A stretch of 64,000 nt of DNA from assembly GCA_007844125.1 (NCBI GenBank), contig CM017558.1, forward strand, positions 23,965,415 to 24,029,414, written 5' to 3'. Shown in pieces: positions 1 through 15,000 of the stretch (positions are counted from its first letter, which is position 1; the number at the start of each line of letters is the position of its first letter). Position numbers and translations under genes: made by a program. The notes under the pieces are model-generated. The model ran no database searches. It was not told where the DNA came from and worked only from the letters and a program-made list of their open reading frames with translations. The stretch is from Sinonovacula constricta (lineage: Eukaryota; Mollusca; Bivalvia; Cardiida; Solecurtidae).

Positions 1-63
1 CTGGACACCGTTGTCAACATGATTGACCATGTTAAGGACGAGATGAACTTCTTCAGGGAAAAG
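1..63 (+). CDS. E1, partial exon, helical segment
   Basis: The reading frame begins at base 1 and encodes LDTVVNMIDHVKDEMNFF then REK, ending at AAG before the donor gtaaca. The pattern of hydrophobic and charged residues suggests an amphipathic or coiled-coil helix. The exon is cut by the window edge, so its true start is unknown. It ends in phase 0. Without upstream sequence nothing can be said about the N-terminus. Confidence 0.7.
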
Positions 64-3000
64 GTAACATTTTCTTTTTCTATGTAAGGTTATTTATCTC
101 ATTTAATATATATTTTCTGCTGTTTCATGTGTCATCAGGATCGTTGTGTTTTACACATACTATAATTGACTGCAATAAACTGCTGTATTTTACAAATACA
201 ACATATACTTTTAACGAAAATTCACTAAAGTCAAATTGTACAAAATGACAGCAGAGCGGTTTTCATGATATGATTTTAATCAGATTGTAAGAAAATAAAC
301 AAATACATTGTTAAAGGAAATGCCATTATCCTTAATTGCTCGTTATTGCAATGTTAATAATAATAAATCTTGCTACATTACTTTTTTGCATTCGTTTTGA
401 CTAAAAAGAAGAACAGACTAAATAGAAAATTTAATGCAATATGAGCAATAAATATAAATTAGTTAAAACATAAACAAAACTTTCCATTGCCTATAGAATT
501 TATGCTATTATCTAAGGCCAAAATGGCCATTATGCTATTGTAGTGATTACATGAATAAGCTGCAAAATGTATCTTCTGTGATGACAAAGTAGCTTGTTAC
601 AGCATTGGCCACTTCTGTGCCAATGATTCCACCTCTTTCTTTAACCCAGCTGGCCCCAACACCTATGGCAGGGTTCAGACAGCCTGCCAGCACCAGTGTG
701 TCCAATAAGCCACTGTCAAGACCCACATCCACAGCAAGCAGGAAGAGTCGCGCCAGCCACTCCAGCCAGCGACCTCGCTCACCCAGTCCACAGGGCAGAC
801 CCTCCACGCCTATGTAACTTATCCATTATTTCTTAAAAAGTATTTAAACTTAACTGAAGAGTTGACAAGAAATATTTAAACTTAACAGAAGAGTTTGAAA
901 GAAGTACTTAAACTAAACTGAAGTGTTTAAAAAAAATATTCATTCAAAATTGAAGAGTTTAATAGAAGTTTTTGAACTAAACTGAAGCATTTGATAATTA
1001 TCTTTTAAACTTGGTTGTTGCATTCAGTGTGGAAGTAGAGTTATTGCAGTTTAAGACAATTTCTGTCTCCAGAGCATCAAAAAAAAGAGGTCTACATACT
1101 TTCAAGGGTTCAAATGCAATGCAAAGCAGTCACACTGTAGTAGAAGAGAATTGTCTGTTTCTCATAGTAAAATGAAACACTAAATGAACTAAAAATTATT
1201 AATACAAAACCATATTCCCACCATTGTGTGTAGGAATACAACTCTCAGCAATTTCATGCGTAAGTAAGGCTATTCTAACGGTAACTAAAAAGATCACTGC
1301 TGATCTTAACAAATTCTAAAGAAATCCAAGTGGAAATTTTCTATAGATTACTTAAATTATATTTTTTTGAAAAGTGGTGTCATGTTCCAGGGAGGTAGAG
1401 GGTCTGGTGATGGGGGATCCAGAGGTGCCTAGTGACACATTCAAGCCCCAGGCTGGAATTACCCGCCCACACTCAGCCACTGTGCACAAGGCTGTGGACT
1501 GGAGGGGGAAGATAACTCCAGAGGCCACAAGGATCAAGTGAGTTATCTCCCTCACTTCAATTATTTTGCTTCATATATACAGGACTGTGAATTGAGACTC
1601 GTAATTTTATATTCTTCTTGTAAAGCATTACTATTTTTAGGTGTCTTTACTTGTTACTGTTAAGACCCGCATTCATTGTTAATGAATATACAAAAAATAT
1701 CTTTTAACAAAATGCAATTAAAATGGTTATCATTTTCACATTTTAAAAGGATTTGATGCTTTTGATCATTCTTTGCATTGTTGCAGTAGAATGTAATCAG
1801 GCGAGATACTTACAGTTCAATATTAATCATGAATCCATACAACGAAAGGCTAAATTTAAGCAAATTTACCATGGTAACCATAATTGTTTTAGTACAATGT
1901 AACAAAAACAAACAATTCTCAGGGATAGGTGTCACTGGCAGTGAAAAGGTTTCTCAAGCTCAAATTTTGAAATTTCTGAAATATATACACTTTAAAATAC
2001 ATGCCCATTGTTTTATCATGTCATTATGACATATATTACTACCTGTCCTGGTTGATGGCTTGAAAAGTAAGGTATAATGTTTAGTAAGTAACATTCAGAA
2101 GTAAAATTTGAGTTTATACAAAGCCCTAAGAAACCTTTCTACGAAATCAAATTCAGAGTTTCATCACCTGCTGCCCTGGGGGTTGTGAATGGTAACCACT
2201 CAAGCATAAACTAGTTGCTCATGTCCTTGACCACATGGCTGCTTGTCTATCACCCAGACTTAGAGTAGTTTTTAAGGCTGTAATTGATATATATTCCTGG
2301 TTTTAAGAGTCAACAGTAAAGGGTGATAAGTGGTCTGATTGCTGATCTTCTAAATCAAAGACCAGTTTGGGTGTGCTTCAACTAATCTGGTTTGAGTTTT
2401 TTAAGGCATTATAACAACACAATTATGGTCATTAAAATGGTATCCAGCTACTATTGGTGGAGTGAACAAAACTGCTACATATGTTGTGAGCATTTGAAAT
2501 CTTACAAATCAGCAGTTTTAACTGGTCTGCCTGTAATATTCTATTCCTCCATTATGAGAGTTTATACCCTACTCAGGGGAAATAACTGTGACAGATTTCA
2601 ATTTGATTCATTTGTGAAGGCCCTTTGCAAAGTAGACATACATGAATAACAAACATACAATTATTAACATTGTTGTTTTTCTGTCTCCCAGGTCAAAGAG
2701 CCGGTTTGGTGGGCACACATATGTGCAGAAGTTGAAGCCGTCTCTGCGGACAGCCGGTGCCACTAGTGCGGGCAAGAGGCCAAAGACAGCCCCAGTTAAT
2801 ATGCAGGAGAGGTGGAACACCAAACAGAAGGTACGGGATAGCACCAGTATAGTATCTAGTGTACAGTTTTATTTAAGAGCACCCATTAACCTGATGAACC
2901 AAGCATAAAATGCGATTAAACAATACATCAAAAGTAACACTTTTCTACTATCTGGAATTGTCTACAATCCTGGCATTTAGAGCAAACTGGATAAATCCCT

Positions 3001-6000
3001 GATTAGAAAGCTTTTATTGAAATGCAATTGTTCTCTTTCATATGAGAAAGTAAGACTGAACAAATTTGAAGAAGAACTAAATTTGCTAAGCTATTGAGCT
3101 ATAAGTTGAACATATCATTTGTTTATAATGAATTATTTTGTAAATCTACAATTGTTTATACCTTATTAATAAATATAATAAAAGTTAATACATGCAGGTT
3201 GTAGCTTTTGTATTATCTTGAGGACTTGAGTCAAAAAATGTTGTCAGATCTTTTCTTTAAATTAATCTAAACAAACACACATTTGACCATGGACTTCCTG
3301 GTAAGAAAAATGTTTGTAGAAATTTGTCAAAATAGAATATTAAAGAAAAAAAATGCAAATTGTAATATGTTTAACAGTGATTTTTTTACACATACAACTG
3401 CTCATTTTAGTAAATGTCACATCTATGTTTGAGAAGACATCCATACATTTTCTTTGAAATGTTTGAGTACGTAACATAAACACTGTTATCATTAATTCAA
3501 ATGAGTTTAGTGTGGCAAAATTCATGCGCAATTGAAATTGGTTTTGCAGTAACCATGTGCTTAGTGCTTTTGTGCAGTTACTCTTGCTCGCTCACCAATT
3601 ATGCTTTGCTGATTATATTGACAAGCATTTATATACCTAAAGAATCAACAAGGCTTCAAGCAGGTTGTTGTTGATTGTGTTTAAAAATACTAACCCAACA
3701 TTTTATGTATTCTAACTAAACCAGTTGTTTCCATTGAACATTGCATCAACAACCCAAGACCTGTGGTAGTCCAACAGATTTGCCTCAAGAAATCTTTTCC
3801 CCATGACCCGTCCAATCAGAAAGAGCGATACATTGTCACATGATCTTTGTTTATGTTTAACAGTTCTGGCAAATGGAGAAATTGTAATAGCATGCTTTGG
3901 TCAGTTGTATATCATAATTTGAAGGTATTTGAAGGTATTTATGCCTGGGAAATATGTTTAAAACATATATGAATCTTTTGATGAATAGTATTGAGTGTAG
4001 ATCTTTGTTTTGTTTTTATTGTCCATCAAAACAATGGTTTATGAAATATCCCCCTAATTGAATAAACACTTACTTTTATGTTTGTGGCAAGGTATCTTAT
4101 GATACTATATTTTTTATTGAATTATACTGAAATAATAGAAATAACTGAACAAAGTTGTATCTTTATGAAATTCTTGCATTTGACAGTTCAGTGTTTGCCT
4201 GTATTGGTCCCTGACCGGTCAGGGGTGTCCCCTAAACTGTTGGGGGCATCCCCTAACCTGTCGGGAGCATGGTTACACTAGCTCTTCCAATCAGTCAACT
4301 GTTTTGATGAACAGTGTGTTTATTACTTCATGTTCTCATTTGATACATAGTGGGTGGCAGATATTATGAAACCATTTTTTAGACACAGAGTACACAAGTT
4401 ACTAAATATTCCTATTCCATATCAACCAGGATATTAGTGACAGTGTCAGTCTACCTGAGGTGATGGTCCAGGTATGTATCTAGCATGCTGGTGTTAGGTA
4501 CCATTATCATTATCATCATTTGCAACATCATGATCATCAGCAATATTAGGTCATCATTAACAACATTGCCCCAGTATCATTGTCATGTATGCATACATGT
4601 GAACTCTCCCACTTTTGGAGGGAGACTCCCACTTTTAAGGTTCAAAATTATTTGAAAATGTGGGGTGTTTTACACATTTTCAGAAATCTCCCTATTTGGA
4701 AAGAGATAACTTCCTTCTTTGTTTATATGAAAATAACAAATCGCCCTCTTTGCAAGTGAAAATATCCCACTTTAGCCGTAAAGAAAGTTCACATGTATGT
4801 GTATGTGGCATGCTGTTGTTAGGCATCATTATCAACATCATCATTATCAATTTCATGATCATCAGCAACATTAGTGCCATCATTAACAACATTATCACTA
4901 TTATCATTGTCATGTATGTAGCATGGTGGTGTTAGGAATCATTTACAACACCATCAAACGCATCAGCATCATAATTATCATAATAAGCAACCTCACTGTT
5001 ATCATCATGATCATGTATGCTGGTGTTAGACATCTAAATATTGTCATCATCAGCAGCATCACTGTGCTCATTGTAATCATCATCAAGATTGTTAGTCAAA
5101 TTGTTGCCATTACTATTATTATGACAGGCCGCAATAACTCAGGTAGTAGAGCTTCAGCTTGTGGATCGGGAGGTCGTGGTTTCAAATCCTGGCCGGGTCA
5201 AACCAAAGACTGTAAAGTTGGTAGTAGTGGCTTCCCTCCTAACGCTTGGGGCTGAGGGGACAGCATTACACCTGACTCAAAAGTATCAGTAAAATGGACC
5301 GGCCGGGTTCAGTCCCTGTACTATAATGACAGAAATGTTGCTGCACAGTATCGGTAAAAATGCCAGTTAATCCCATCCCAATCTCTATTATTATTATCAG
5401 CAGCAATCAGTCGTTACCATTATCATAATTCTTATCATTGTTTTTACCATCATCATCATATTCATCATCATCAACATTATTTATCAGAACAGCAGTATTA
5501 GCATCATCAATATAATGTGAGCAACTGCATTTATCATCATCTTGACCCTTCACCTCTGCCTCCTCCTCCTCCTCCTCATTATCATCATCATAAACATCTT
5601 TCATTCAAAACAGCAGTATTTGCATCATCAGCATAATGTGGGTGACTGTATCTACTATCATCATTATGATAAGAATCAACAGCATTAATTATGTTTTTAT
5701 CATTCTCATTTTTATAATCATCATCATAATCAGAAACTGTAGCATGTTGTTAGGCACATATTGCCATGGTAACAATTTAGGACCCCTACCCCACACAGCA
5801 TTTGTGTTGTGTTATATCTTAGCATAGTGTCAGTATTACACTGTTAGCAACTTGTGTTTCCTTGTATGTATTAGACATAGTTTATTTTCCAATTATGTTA
5901 AATGTTTATTTACTAATTATGTTAAATGTTTATTTACTAATTATGTTAAGTGTTCATTAACCAATTATATTTAATGTTCTGTTTTTAGTTTGCTTTTATT

Positions 6001-9000
6001 TTAGTATTTTCTTAACTAGTTGAAAGAATTACATCAAAATGTATTACATTTGATATTATTTTCTTGTTAAAGTTTTATAAGCAATCTAAGTTCAGTTTTT
6101 CATTAAATGCTTATTTTTCCTGCTGTAAAATATCCCTATGGCAGATATTTCATCACGTAACTGATCTCTGCACGACTTCTCAGAAAGTAAAGATGGAAAA
6201 TTATGCTTTTACATATATTCAGACAAATGTATGATATAACCTGATGAAGCATTATGCATATGATTAAAAACTAGTTACTTATTATGCAGTATTCTTTCAT
6301 ACCATTTTGTTTTTGAGGATAGCCATAGAAAAGAGTAAGTAGGGTCAACTTTGGATGAACAGCACAAAAGAATTTAAGCTTGTTCACTCCTGAATCCAAT
6401 ATCAGTCAGATGTGTTTAACACATACAATGATTGATCATAGACTGTACTATTTTTGCTATGTTTTTATTGAAGAACTTTCCATGGATAGTATCAAACACG
6501 AATGATTCGCTGTATCCTGTGAAGTGTGGTGGCACTACACTTCCCCTCATCACAGTTACGGTAAGATGGTCGCATGCACATGCACCACATGTGGGCTAAG
6601 TGTGCACCATGTGTGTGCAGCATGTGGACTGGGTTGTGTCTTCATGTAGCTGATCTGACAGCTTCATGACAGCATGATATGGTTGCTATCTGGCTCTACT
6701 TATACCTGTGTGACCTCACTATACCCATGCTACTTTATCATACAGTTTTCTAATTTCAGTTTTGAAAACTAAATTTTGATTATCTCCCTTGTGAGTAGGT
6801 ATTTAAACATTAGATTTAGGTTATTGTCAGTTAAGAGAAAACCTTCATAATGGACCATTCAGAACCAGCTGTCTTTACTCAGAAAGTGAAAATTCATTTA
6901 TCCTTTTAAATGTGCTTATAATTGAATGACAGACAATTGTAATGCACCCACCATATTGTAGAATATGCACCATTCTGAATCAGTAGACACATGAAAAAAC
7001 ATTTCTGCACATTAAAAATGAGTTTACCAAACATGGTAGCTCAATCGCTAGCGCGACAGCTCCAAGTCCGGGAGGCCATGGTTTAAAACCTGGGCCGCTA
7101 CATACCAAAGTCGTTAAAAATGATAGTTGTATAGCTCTCTTGCTAACGCTCAAGCAAACATAAGGGTAGTTCCAAAACTGGTTGGCACGATGTCAGGATA
7201 TAGTGACTGGGTGTGGTATCATGCCAGGTGTTAACGGCATGCTATACACAGTGACGGCAGAACTATATCTGCTTCAAGTGAACACCATCTCCAGATAACT
7301 GAAATACTGTTGGTTGGATGGTAAACGCAACAAACAAACAAATGAAAATGAGTTTAATACATGTATATAATTACACTTACCCATGGTGAATAGTGGTAGA
7401 ACTACTTTGTTCTTTTAGCAGACACATTTTTTTACACACATTGTTAAACCAAGGGAATTGCTTGTAGGTTGCAACCAAACTTCTTCAAAGGATAGCATGT
7501 GAGGACTTAGCAACAGTAACTAAGGATAGATAAATCCATAAATAACTGCAGGAGAAATAAGTGGGGGTTGAACACCATATAAAACAAATATTCTCATTTT
7601 AAATGTTAGTTTGTTTATTTTCATTATTCTCTCCTGCTCATACTCAGGAAAAAAGGACTTCTTTATTTATTGTCTGAATCTTTCTTAAAGGCATTATCCA
7701 ACAGTTTGGACTATTTTTTTTCTTGCATGCATCTAGATAAATTATTGTTGCATGAATAGATTCCACAATATGTTGTTTATTGGTTCATAAGATTTATTTG
7801 AAAAGTAATGCATAACACCCCTCTTGTCATTACACAAATGTATTTCCTATAAGCCAAGCTGCACACTTACCGTTGCTATTTTTAAACTAAGAAAACCATG
7901 CGACCTTTACTTCTGATATCATGTTACATGATTATCCAGATAATCTGCTTTGAAGTTGATGAAATCCCCATCGGGTTTATTTATAGATTGGAACTAATGG
8001 ACATTTAAAGAGAGCTATATTTCAAGATTAGCATTAACTGTTGATGTTATTTTATAAACAGCCTTTACTTAAACTAAAGTACAAGTCTATGCAACAATTC
8101 TCCACAATTATCTTGGAACAGGGGCAAGACGTTGCTTAATTTATTAGATAAAGACAAACTGTCAGGTAACCCCTATAATGGTTCAAATGTAGAAAATTCA
8201 AGATACGTGTATTACAATAGGATCTATATATAAAATGCACACCCACAAGGGAGATAAATCAATTTAGTTTGAGAAGTTAGAGTTATGTCCCTTCTCAAAT
8301 GGAAAAAGGGACATCTAAACTATATATATAGGTTTATACTTCATTACCCGACATACCTAATGTATGCATACTATTATATTTTTCATAGGACATTTTTCTG
8401 TAGATGTCTTTCAGATATTTTCCATGTCTTGGGTTCAGTTTCAGACCACGACATACAAAGTCTTCAAAATTCCTTTACTTTAGTCATCTTTTTACTTATA
8501 AGAGTAGATTTCCACCTGAAAGGCCTAGTACCAGTATAATTTAACTGAGTGTTTTAAACTGAAAACTTACATTTCAATTTTTTACATAATAAAATTTGCA
8601 TTCACATGTTTATACCAACACTGAGGTCCTGTATATTTTATAGGACCTAATATCTGTATATGCTGGTAGAGATATTTTGGTGTGAGGTAATATTTTTACA
8701 GCCACAAGTTTTTCACATACTGGTAGTTCTGTTAAGTTTAGTGTTTAGTTTAGTTGCTTTGATGTATGGCTAGGGTATGTTATCATGGCCAAAATAAAGT
8801 TAAGATTTTCTTTATAGGCATTTCCACACATGCTGTAGTATAGTTATTGCTACTAAAATTACCGTAATTAAAAAAAATAAAACTTTATTATCGTTAGATA
8901 ATAGCATTTTCATTTTGCTTGTGATGCCTAAAACTGCATGTTAGTAATTAAGTGCTAGAGTGAATTTATAAACATTGTTGTAGATTTATTGACAACATAG

Positions 9001-12000
9001 AAAACATGGAATTACAATAAATTATTTTACTGACTTTAATCAATCATACAGAATCATCAATACTTTAAATCTACTACCGTAATCTCTTAACACATTTTCC
9101 ATCTGTCAATGAACCATATCTCTAAGCTCTTTTTTTGTTCAACAAATATTCTGTTTTACCCTAGATAATCAAGTATGTTAATATTGTTTGGAAGTTTTAA
9201 AACCCTTGTATGAAATATGATAATCTACGTTAATTTTGGGGTGTTCATTCTTTTTCTTATAGTCTTTCTCTAAAACGTTGTGGTGAAATGTCTATATCTT
9301 GTTTTGCTGTCTTGGTTATAGATTAACTTCTTTTTGTGTTTTTAGGTAAAACATATCTTTTGTGTTTTGCTATATTTTTGGGATACATATTGGTTCTTGG
9401 GAGTTTTTCAATTGGTGGTGAGGCCAACATGATCTCCATTCTGGGCTTGTGGCTATAAACATGAAGTTGAATTTGAGACCATTCTCAATCATCTGATTGG
9501 TTAGATTTGTATAAAAAGAAGAAATTGGACCAATCAGATGCAAGACAATTCTAAGGCTTATTTTGAAAGGTCTATGACCTCCAGCCCAGAATCCTTTCTT
9601 CACTTGATGTTTATGACTTTTATCTTTGTCCTTTAATCCTTGTAAATCTTTCATCAAAGTGTTAATGATTTATTTTGAGTATATTTGTCATCACTTAACC
9701 ATGCAAGAGGGAAAGTTTGATGTTGTTTGGAAAGAAATTGTTTCTGTTTCTTCTTCTTGTTGGTGTAGTTAGTTACAAAAGTAACATTTTAACATTTATT
9801 ACAGTTTATAAAAAAAGCATGTAAAGCTGAAAGTGTAAAATTTAACAACAACAACAAAACAAAAACACACAATACATGTTAGTTCTCATAGGTGATTAGC
9901 TACAGGTATTTCAGTTAATCATTCAGTGTATTAAGGTTTTAAATGAAAATGAATTCTCATTATTTAAATCTTAAAGTTTCTTAGATAAATGCTGAGTTTA
10001 AGTATATATGAAAGTTAACCATTCTCTCATCAGTATAAGGACAAATGCTAAGTTTAAGTATATATGTAAGTTAACTATTCAATCATCCGTATTAAGATAA
10101 ATGCTAAGTTTAAGTATATATGTAAGTTAACTACTTAATCATCAGTATTAACTGTAATCATATACTTAACATGTTAGACCCATTTTCATAAGAAAATAAC
10201 AATGTAGAAAGGTCACTTTTTAACAGAAGGTTACCATTGCCACGATCTCGACATTATGGCACCAAAAACAAATAACTCTTTTCAAGAAATGTTTATATAT
10301 TTGATCTGCCAGCATGTTAATTAAAGATTCAGTTATACCATATTATAGTATTTTTTCTATAATCTTAAGTATTTGAAGTTTATCATGATAAGATTTAAGT
10401 TCTTATTTTAACTATTAATGTATTTATCCTGGGGCGCCCGTGACCGTGCGGTTAGAGTCACTGACTTGTAACTCCTCAGCCCTCACCTTGTGAGTCCTAG
10501 GTGGGGAGGTTTTCCAGATAACTTGCTGTGTGCCGGTGGTTCTACCCAGGCATAAGTCTGGGTTCTTCCTCCACCAATAATTAGCTGGACGTCGCCAATA
10601 TGACCATATTTGTGTCGGTGCGATGTAACAAAAAACAAACAAAAGATAACAAATAATATATATCTACATGTGGACTGATGCACCTTTAAGATGTATTTAA
10701 GTTACTTTACTTACTTAAATGAAATGGAAACACACAGGATAAGAAAAATGTTGAATGTTTTATCTGCTTTGTTGAAAATCATGATAATTTGTCAGATGAT
10801 TCAGTAAATCAAACAATTACTGGTCTAATCCCAGTAAAATGTTTATTGAATTATGGATTAGATATTGTATTTAATAGATTTATTTAAAGGCAATCAAAAA
10901 CAAAGCCTACATCCTTACTTGTACCTTGCTTTTCCATTTCATTTTTTTATTTATCCATCATGATTAAAGATTATCCCCAAGATTCTATTGTTAAATAATA
11001 ATTATCTAGATGTTAAGTTTATATACAGGTATACATAAATCTAATTAGAAATATTTTGTTTTTAATATTTCGGCTTACTGGTAGTCCAGTTAGTTGTATG
11101 CACTTATTAAGCAATGTGCTATCTATAAATTACCATACAGGTGTGGTGCATTCCTAGATAATACATGTTGTTTTTTTTATTCTTGAATAAAGCGTGTTCT
11201 AACTTTGCATTTTTACTTGATTTTTTTTAAAGCATATATCACATTTTGAAAATTTTTGTCCTTTATTTTTCCGTCAAATGAATACTTAAAAAATCCCCTA
11301 GTTTTTTATCAAATTATGCAGTATGTTGAGTTACATAATTCCTACTAAGAGTAATATATTGTTTTTATTTGGTTTTAATATACAAATTCTTAATTTAACT
11401 TTATCCTGTGATTTTTATGAGTTTTTTATGTTGATGGAATTTAAAAAAAAAAAAATCATACAATACCTATAATGCCTGTTTGTACATGTTTATTATTGTT
11501 ATGGTAAAATACTGTAGTTGCTAGGAATATAATGGAGAGATTCAGGCCTGAAATCTTAACCAATATACTTTTGCATGTAAAGGCCAAAATGGATCATCGA
11601 TTATTTTGATATTTGAAAATACCAACTTCGATGTCATTTTTCTGACTTATTAAGACATGTCAAAACAGAAAAAAACATGTACTAGTCGTGTTCTTTTGAA
11701 TATTTTAACTTCCATGTTTGATTACAAACTCAACATCAGCTTATGATAAACTGAAGTGTCTTGTATGGCTGACATTTGATTCTGAAACCATTAAAAGATT
11801 ATAACTTCTGCACTGAACTTAAGATTCATGCTGTAACAACAAAGGGGCTTTTTTTCATTATCGTCTCCCTTGAAAAGTATAGAGTTTCTTGCACTTTTGT
11901 GCAAACTTTGAAGTCAAGATGTCTGGTGATAAACTGATGAAGTCTGATACGAATGTCACATAGACTGACTTCCTCTTTTTCCTTTGATTTTATTGCTGAG

Positions 12001-15000
12001 ATTTTTAGGAAGGGTTTTTTTGTCAAGTTTTTTGTACCCTCGAAGGGATTAATCATGGTATGGTACACATTATCCTTCCTTCAATCTGTTTGTCAACATT
12101 GGCAAAGTGAACAAGTCAGAGGTTCCAACATTTCTATTGAAGAGAGGCATTTGTGTATATGATAAAAAAGTGGACCAAAAATCAAAGGAGATAAATTTAA
12201 CTCTTATTATAACAGATGACATATGATTGTGTGCTCACTGTATCTATCTAAAGATTTTATAAGGTTTGTACCTCCAATGCAGAAAACTTCAATAAGGGCA
12301 GTAACTCTTACCATTCTTAGAAGGTGTTTATCGATTCATATTCTTTTGATCTATTTTTTTTAATGTCTCACAATTTTTAGGTCCTTTATAAATATATATT
12401 TTTATTTAACTGCATTGCTTTGATCTAGCTGTAAGGCAACAAATATAATAATTATTATTATATTAATTATTTATAATATTTTCATTTAACATTTGTCTGC
12501 AGGATAATAATTTCAAACAAGGCAGCTTTTACTCTGATTCTTTATGAAGATACCGGATGTCAGAAGGCATGGATGGAAAATTTCTTCTTAATGACTAGTC
12601 CCCGACTAGTAACGTGGACAAAAATTACTTTTATTTTATTTTTTATCTAGAAGCATTTCTGTATTGTGCATTGTGATTGACTGTTTTGGACAGGTGCATG
12701 CATTGTACATGTACTACCTTTGCATGTTGATAAATGCTCCTATTGTGCAATTGATTGTCTTCATCACTAATTAGAAACTGCTGTTTATTTTGTCACTTGT
12801 ACGAGTGCTGATTTTTGACTTGTCCAGGGCTAATTTAATGATCAATGACCAGTAGCCCGAAACTGCATTTTGACTTGTCCGGGACGTCGGGCTGCTGTAT
12901 TTTTCCAGCCCTTGGAAGGATTTGAAACTACCCAAAAGAGTGGTCAAAATATGTCCTTTATGTACAGAATGAATAAATAAAAGTATGTATTCAAATGTGT
13001 TTAAAGATATGAATGTTAAGATGATACAGTACATATTTGAAGATATGAATGTTTATTAGCATTTACATGTTATTTGTTGATATGTGTATATTGATATATT
13101 TGTATTTTGGATGCAACCTTGTTGTTGCTGTTTTTGCATATTTGTATTTTTTAAAATTGTTTTTTGTTGTATTTGATGTAGATGTTTTTGTGGTGTGAAG
13201 ATTTTCTGAACTGAAAACCAATGATAATTATCAGTCTTAGCATCAGTGTTTTGGTTTGTACTAATGATTGGTCAATTTTAGTGTCTATATTTTGAATTGT
13301 ACCAATGAGATTGTTCTGTCTACCCAGGACTGTGATAAGAACCAGCGTGTCCCCCAAGCTGCCAGCCACCATGTGACTCAGATTGATGACAAGGATATGG
13401 ACCAGATGATGAACATCAAATACATCATGGGCAGCAGTGATGACAGGTGGGCGGAGCTTGTTTAAAAAAGGGTGGTCTTCTTGATGTGGGTTTGGTAATC
13501 TACCTACAAAAAACTGGAGAAAATTTCACCCCTTTTTAAATGAGTTCATTATCTTATTATCTGTTAGTCTTCTTAACATATAGGCAAGATGATGAATATG
13601 AAGTTAAAAAAGTCAAAGGTAGACCTTAATTTAAAAAAAAAAAAGGCAGAGCTTGTTTATATATGGCAGTGGTTTGTTGATCATATGGGGTGGAGTCTTG
13701 TTTATAAGTGGAGGAGAAGATTAACCATGGAAACATTACTTCCTTGAGCACATTAAGTGAAGAAAAGTTTTGTTATTTATGTAGAATGATCTACTTTATT
13801 TTAACAAACATGTTTCGCATAGACTTTTGAGACCTTAATATTGTGAACAAAGACTTTATCATAAGATAATGTGAGGTTTTGTGAAAAAGAAATATCCAGA
13901 ATTAAGTAATTTAGCAAAATACCATACATCTTGGACTTCAATATAAAAAGGGTACCTCTCTTCTAAAGAAGAAAAATTATATAATATGTTGAAATAATCA
14001 AGTCTTACCTAGATTTGTTCCTTAAATTTAGTCGGCTATAAAACCATGTATGGCTGACACTGTCTTTCATGAAGATATTTTAAAATTCTCTCTCCCCTCT
14101 ACCAGGTATGGGTCCATGGGATCGTTGTTTCTGGACGAAGATTTCCTGCGGTCTCTAAACTCCCGCTACATGACCAGTTCCACCACAACCCTGTCACCTG
14201 GGAACCAGCCCAAGGAGTATGTCTCCATCGTTGGCCCCACCCCGCGCATGTCACCTGTTGGTAAGTAGACACAATCGTCTGTCATTCTCCGAACACCAGT
14301 TATGTCACTCTTTGCTACATAGAGTGCTACTCTATGCTACTGATGTGACATCGCCATAAGCTTGAATGCACCTGTACCTAGACATATTGCTCAAGGCTGA
14401 GCAACAAAAAGGACAGTTTCTGATCAGACTTTTCTCTTTTGGTAGCTGACTGATCTGGATCAACACAGCTGTCTGTTCCTTCTCAAATTACACAACTCCA
14501 CCTTCAATGATGTTGACTAGATCAGTAGTGTTACCCATGTGTTAGGAGTGTGGCAACAGGTGGTCACTGACTACATCACACTTTCCATATTTAATTGGAT
14601 GTTATATTTCTTGTGCTCTAGAAGGTTTTTTTTTAAATTTGATATCCATTAAGTGTTGCATTTTATTGTTAATTTTTTGCATCTAGTTGGAACAGGCTGG
14701 GCATATTAATGTAAACATTTGATGGTTCTGCTAGAGGAGTTAAACTAAATGACTCTGCCTTACATTTTACATCCAATATGGAAATATGTAGAGCTACTTT
14801 TTGTCATGTGTGGAATAGCCGAACTTTGTTAGGTCATCTGTATAAGCAGGTAAAAGGAACATTTTATATACTGCAAATGCAAAAACAGTCATTGACAATG
14901 ATAATTTTTATTTAACATAGCAACAATAGTGTCTCGCTTATAATCAAAAATGGTCTCTATTAAACCTGCCATGGTAGAGCAGCAGGCAGAACATCAGGTC

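Larger units (their letters stand above)
4499..5730 (+). repeat. Interrupted ATC/CAT-rich microsatellite region
   Basis: Long stretches of imperfect ATC, ATT and CAT triplets at 4499-4590, 4820-5120 and 5387-5730. They are interrupted by MITE M1 copy 1 and a SINE family C copy. Open frames here (poly-Ile on +, poly-Asp/Met on -) are artefacts of the triplet repeats. Confidence 0.75.
6561..13327 (+). other. Intron 6 (6.8 kb)
   Basis: Contains a SINE A copy (7026-7349), a partial TTAA MITE (7689-7985), a 56-bp tandem repeat (9983-10155), a SINE B copy (10431-10645) and a TIR element (12559-12918), each listed separately. In 8000-9980 and 10650-12550 I see only AT-rich unique-looking sequence and small inverted ATTGGTC/GACCAAT pairs near 9500-9535. 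Confidence 0.55.

Noticed and set aside
4660..5255. Ile- and Met-rich open frames in the ATC region on both strands
   Set aside because: Products of triplet microsatellites.
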